The translations under genes were made by a program, and so were the position numbers. Below the pieces are notes generated by a model. It was not told the DNA's origin and did not search any database. It worked only from the letters and a program-made list of their open reading frames with translations. Shown here piece after piece: positions 11,424 through 14,296 of a stretch of DNA of 14,296 bases. Within the stretch, counting starts at the first letter, position 1; each line of letters begins with the position of its first letter. Source of the DNA: an uncultured Clostridia bacterium (GTDB taxonomy: Bacteria; Bacillota; Clostridia; Christensenellales; Borkfalkiaceae); the NCBI GenBank assembly GCA_934271245.1, contig CAKQQY010000040.1:1-14296 (forward strand). The letters are read 5' to 3'.

Positions 11424-14296
11424 TAAACCACCTTTTTGACGGTAACGGTACATTTCGCGCCGTTTACGTCTAATTCTTTGGTAAAGCCTTCCGCCGCGCC
11501 TTTTTCAACCTTATCGGCGAGAACGACGTTCTTTAAGTTAGCGCTTTCCATCGCTTTGACGGAGTCCGCGTCGTCCGTCACGTAATACACGTTTATTCTG
11601 TCGGTAACTTCGAAACCTGCGTCCTTTCTCATCGACTGAATTTTAGAGATGAGTTCTCTTTCCGCGCCTTCTTCTCTGAGCGCTTCGGTTATATGAGTAT
11701 CCAAAACGACGGTAAGCCCGTTATCGCTCGAAGCGACGTAACCTTCGGCGCTTTCGCTGCTTATGAGCATATCGTCATATGCGAATTCGAAAGTTTCTCC
11801 GTCGATTTCCGTTTTATAAACGCCGTCTTTTTTCGCCGTTTCGACGACGGTATTCGCGTCGCACGAATCGAAGAATTTTCTTATCGCGCCGAGTTTCGCG
11901 CCGTATTTCGGACCCAACGTTTTGAGTTGGGGTTTGATTTTATAAGAAATGAATTTGTTCGCGCTGGAAAGATATTCGACTTCTTTTACGTTGAGTTCGT
12001 CTTTCGCGATGTCGAGCAATCCCGCAGAGATATTCATTTCTTTACCAGAACAAACGTAAACCTTGCTTAAAGGCTGACGGTTTTTAATGTTGGAAGAATT
12101 CCTGCACGCCCTGCCCAAAACCACTATATCGAGAACGTTTTGCATACCTTCTTCGAGCGACGCGTCTATCATGCTTTCGTCGGCTACGGGGAAGGAACAA
12201 AGGTGTACCGATATAGGAGCGTCCTTATAAAACTCGGGTACGAGATTGCGGTACATCGATTCCGCCATAAACGGCGTAAACGGCGCGGAAAGTTTTGCAA
12301 GGGTTACCAAAACGGTGTAAAGCGTGGTGTAAGCCGCCGCTTTATCGTCCGTCATTTCGTGACCCCAGTATCTTTCTCTTCCGCGACGAACGTACCAGTT
12401 GGAAAGGTCGTCGGTGAAATCCTGCAACGCTTTGGCGCTTCCGTAAATATCGTAAGAAGCAAGCCCTTTATCCATAGTTTTTATAAGCGTGTTAAGTTTA
12501 GAAAGCACCCATTTGTCCATTAAAGACAATTTGCAGTCTTTAAGATTATATTCGGACGGGTTATATTTATCGATTTCTGCGTAAAGCACGAAGAACGCGT
12601 AGGTATTCCAGAGAGTACCCATAAACTTTCTCTGCGCTTCGGAAACGGCTTCTTCGTAGAATCTCGACGGAAGCCACGGAGCGGAACCGGTGTAAAAATA
12701 CCATCTTACCGCGTCCGCGCCCTGTTTATCGAGAACGCTCCACGGGTCAACGACGTTTCCTTTATGTTTACTCATTTTAATGCCGTTTTTGTCGTTTACG
12801 TGACCCAAAACTATGCAGTTTTTAAACGGCGCTTTATCGAACAGCAACGTCGATATCGCAAGCAAGGTATAAAACCACCCTCTCGTCTGGTCGATCGCTT
12901 CGGAAATGAAATCCGCGGGGAAATGTTTTTCGAACAATTCCTTGTTTTCAAACGGATAGTGATACTGCGCGAAAGGCATCGACCCCGAATCGAACCAGCA
13001 GTCGATAACTTCTTTTTCTCTTACGAAAGTACCGCCGCATTCGCATTCGAAAGTACAATCGTCTATATACGGACGGTGAAGTTCTATATCGCCGTCGATA
13101 TGGCAAAGTTCTTTGAGTTCGGCTTTGGAACCTATAACGTGAACCTTGCCGCACTTATTGCATACCCATACGGGAAGCGGAGTTCCCCAGTAACGGTCGC
13201 GGGATAAACCCCAGTCGATAACGTTTTCGAGGAAGTTGCCCATTCTGCCCTTTTTAATTGTTTCGGGCATCCAGTTTACCGAATCGTTGGCGGCTAAAAG
13301 TCTGTCTTTAACGGCAGTCATTTTTATAAACCAACTTTCTCTCGGATAGTAGATAAGCGGAGTGTCGCAACGCCAGCAGAAAGGATAACTATGAGTGAAT
13401 TCCATAGTTTTAAACAGCAATCCCCTTTCTTTAAGGTCGGCGATGATAAGTTTATCGGCGTCTTTTACGAACATACCGGCAAACTTGCCGCAACGGGAAT
13501 CGAGTTTACCCTGCGTGTCCACGAGTTTGGTCTGCGGAAGATTGTATCTTTCGCCAACGATATGGTCGTCTTCGCCGTATACGGGCGCGATATGAACGAT
13601 ACCCGTGCCGTCTTCCATGGTAACGTAGTCGGCAACGGTGAGAAAATAGGCTTTCTGCCCCTTTTTCTCGATTTCTTCTTTGGCAAAATCAAACAAGGGT
13701 TCGTATTCCGAATATTCGTATTCTTTACCCGTTTTTTCCGAGATAATTTTATAATTTTCGAAGTATTTGTCGCAAAGCGCTTTCGCGAGAATATAATGCG
13801 TTCCGTCTTCGGCTTCGATTTCAACGTATATCTCTTCGGGATTCATACAAAGCGCCATGTTGTTGGGCAAAGTCCAGGGAGTGGTCGTCCAGGCAAGGAA
13901 ATAAGTGTTTTCTTTATCCTTTGCCTTAAAGCCTACGAACACGGAAGTTTCTTTTACGTCTTTATACCCCTGCGCGACTTCGTGCGAAGAAAGAGCCGTT
14001 CCGCAACGGGGGCAGTAAGGAACGATTTTATATCCCTTATATAAAAGCCCTTTTTCGGCTATCTGTTTAAGAGCCCACCATTCCGATTCGATATACTTAT
14101 CGTCGTAGGTAATGTAGGGATTTTTCATATCCGCCCAGTACCCTACGCGTTCGCTCATTTTTTCCCATTCGCCTTTGTATTTCCAGACGCTTTCCTTACA
14201 CTTTTTAATGAAAGGTTCGATACCGTATTTTTCGATTTCCTGTTTGCCGTCTATACCGAGCGATTTTTCCACTTCGAGTTCGACGGGTAGACCGTG
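11423..14296 (-). CDS. ileS: Isoleucyl-tRNA synthetase, probably IleRS2 type (5' end outside window)
   Basis: IleRS charges tRNA-Ile in the cytoplasm. The visible 957 residues begin at HGLPVELEVEKSLGI, just after where the HIGH region would lie, so roughly the first 60-100 residues are missing. The CP1 editing domain shows LAWTTTPWTLPNN and GTGIVHIAPVYGEDD. A Cys cluster follows (CNKCGKV, later CECGGTF) before WFDSGSMPFAQ. The class I signature KMSKHKGN is at about 12755-12778. The helical anticodon-binding part and a C-terminal tail with DTHITEALREEGAERELISKIQ and RKDAGFEVTDRI follow. That tail and the absence of the C-terminal Cys4 zinc finger of standard bacterial IleRS point to the eukaryote-like IleRS2 class, which is often resistant to mupirocin. 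Codon GTG at 14270-14272 is internal, not the start. The stop overlaps the methyltransferase ATG. Confidence 0.96.
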   Translation of the reverse strand, partial: HGLPVELEVEKSLGIDGKQEIEKYGIEPFIKKCKESVWKYKGEWEKMSERVGYWADMKNPYITYDDKYIESEWWALKQIAEKGLLYKGYKIVPYCPRCGTALSSHEVAQGYKDVKETSVFVGFKAKDKENTYFLAWTTTPWTLPNNMALCMNPEEIYVEIEAEDGTHYILAKALCDKYFENYKIISEKTGKEYEYSEYEPLFDFAKEEIEKKGQKAYFLTVADYVTMEDGTGIVHIAPVYGEDDHIVGERYNLPQTKLVDTQGKLDSRCGKFAGMFVKDADKLIIADLKERGLLFKTMEFTHSYPFCWRCDTPLIYYPRESWFIKMTAVKDRLLAANDSVNWMPETIKKGRMGNFLENVIDWGLSRDRYWGTPLPVWVCNKCGKVHVIGSKAELKELCHIDGDIELHRPYIDDCTFECECGGTFVREKEVIDCWFDSGSMPFAQYHYPFENKELFEKHFPADFISEAIDQTRGWFYTLLAISTLLFDKAPFKNCIVLGHVNDKNGIKMSKHKGNVVDPWSVLDKQGADAVRWYFYTGSAPWLPSRFYEEAVSEAQRKFMGTLWNTYAFFVLYAEIDKYNPSEYNLKDCKLSLMDKWVLSKLNTLIKTMDKGLASYDIYGSAKALQDFTDDLSNWYVRRGRERYWGHEMTDDKAAAYTTLYTVLVTLAKLSAPFTPFMAESMYRNLVPEFYKDAPISVHLCSFPVADESMIDASLEEGMQNVLDIVVLGRACRNSSNIKNRQPLSKVYVCSGKEMNISAGLLDIAKDELNVKEVEYLSSANKFISYKIKPQLKTLGPKYGAKLGAIRKFFDSCDANTVVETAKKDGVYKTEIDGETFEFAYDDMLISSESAEGYVASSDNGLTVVLDTHITEALREEGAERELISKIQSMRKDAGFEVTDRINVYYVTDDADSVKAMESANLKNVVLADKVEKGAAEGFTKELDVNGAKCTVTVKKVV

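Noticed and set aside
13391..14044. A 217-codon open frame on the plus strand opposite ileS
   Set aside because: It is a shadow of the clearly conserved IleRS frame; no family motif or start signal supports it.
14270..14272. GTG as the start codon of ileS
   Set aside because: The frame stays open to the window edge and encodes HGLPVELE directly upstream, a conserved internal IleRS segment, so the true start lies outside.

Overview
The window looks like chromosomal DNA of a low-to-moderate GC member of the Bacillota, most likely an uncultured member of the Clostridia. The evidence is the tig-clpP-clpX order, an RqcH/NFACT gene, Gram-positive-style Shine-Dalgarno sequences (GGAGG, AAGGAG), near-consensus TTGACA/TATAAT promoters and compact hairpin plus U-tract terminators. 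I cannot name a genus from the sequence alone. Almost every gene lies on the minus strand; the single plus-strand gene is a small membrane protein near 9.3-9.8 kb. I saw no tRNA, rRNA, CRISPR array, insertion sequence or phage gene.

Reading along the minus strand, from high to low coordinates, there are five blocks. (1) 11423-14296 to 9845: the 3' part of ileS, which encodes an isoleucyl-tRNA synthetase that appears to be of the eukaryote-like IleRS2 type. It overlaps by one base an RlmI-like rRNA methyltransferase gene, which is followed after one base by an RluA-family pseudouridine synthase gene. This translation and rRNA-modification operon ends at a bidirectional terminator shared with the convergent plus-strand MntP/YtaF-like gene. 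(2) 9046-7172: a 624-residue exported protein anchored by one C-terminal membrane helix, unrecognised, with its own strong promoter and a strong hairpin at its 3' end. (3) 6941-4432: an S4-domain RluA-family pseudouridine synthase starting at TTG, overlapping by 25 bp rqcH, the gene for the ribosome quality-control factor that adds alanine tails. The start region of this pair carries two nested sets of direct repeats and a possible 32-codon ORF. (4) 4352-1163: tig (trigger factor), clpP and clpX, behind a good extended -10 promoter and ended by a 13-bp-stem terminator. (5) 1060 to 1: a fully consensus promoter, a structured leader of about 245 nt with an intrinsic terminator inside it, then rpsJ (S10) and the start of rplC (L3), the beginning of the S10 ribosomal protein operon.

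The genes form a coherent protein-synthesis and nascent-chain quality-control neighbourhood: tRNA charging (IleS), rRNA modification (the methyltransferase and two RluA paralogues), rescue tagging (RqcH), folding of new chains (trigger factor), destruction of tagged chains (ClpXP) and ribosome building (S10, L3). The most interesting points are the apparent attenuator in the S10 leader, the placement of rqcH immediately before tig-clpP-clpX, the tandem-duplicated translation-start region before the S4-RluA gene, and the unrecognised surface protein with nested dyads around its promoter. I did not find a clearly new multi-gene system.
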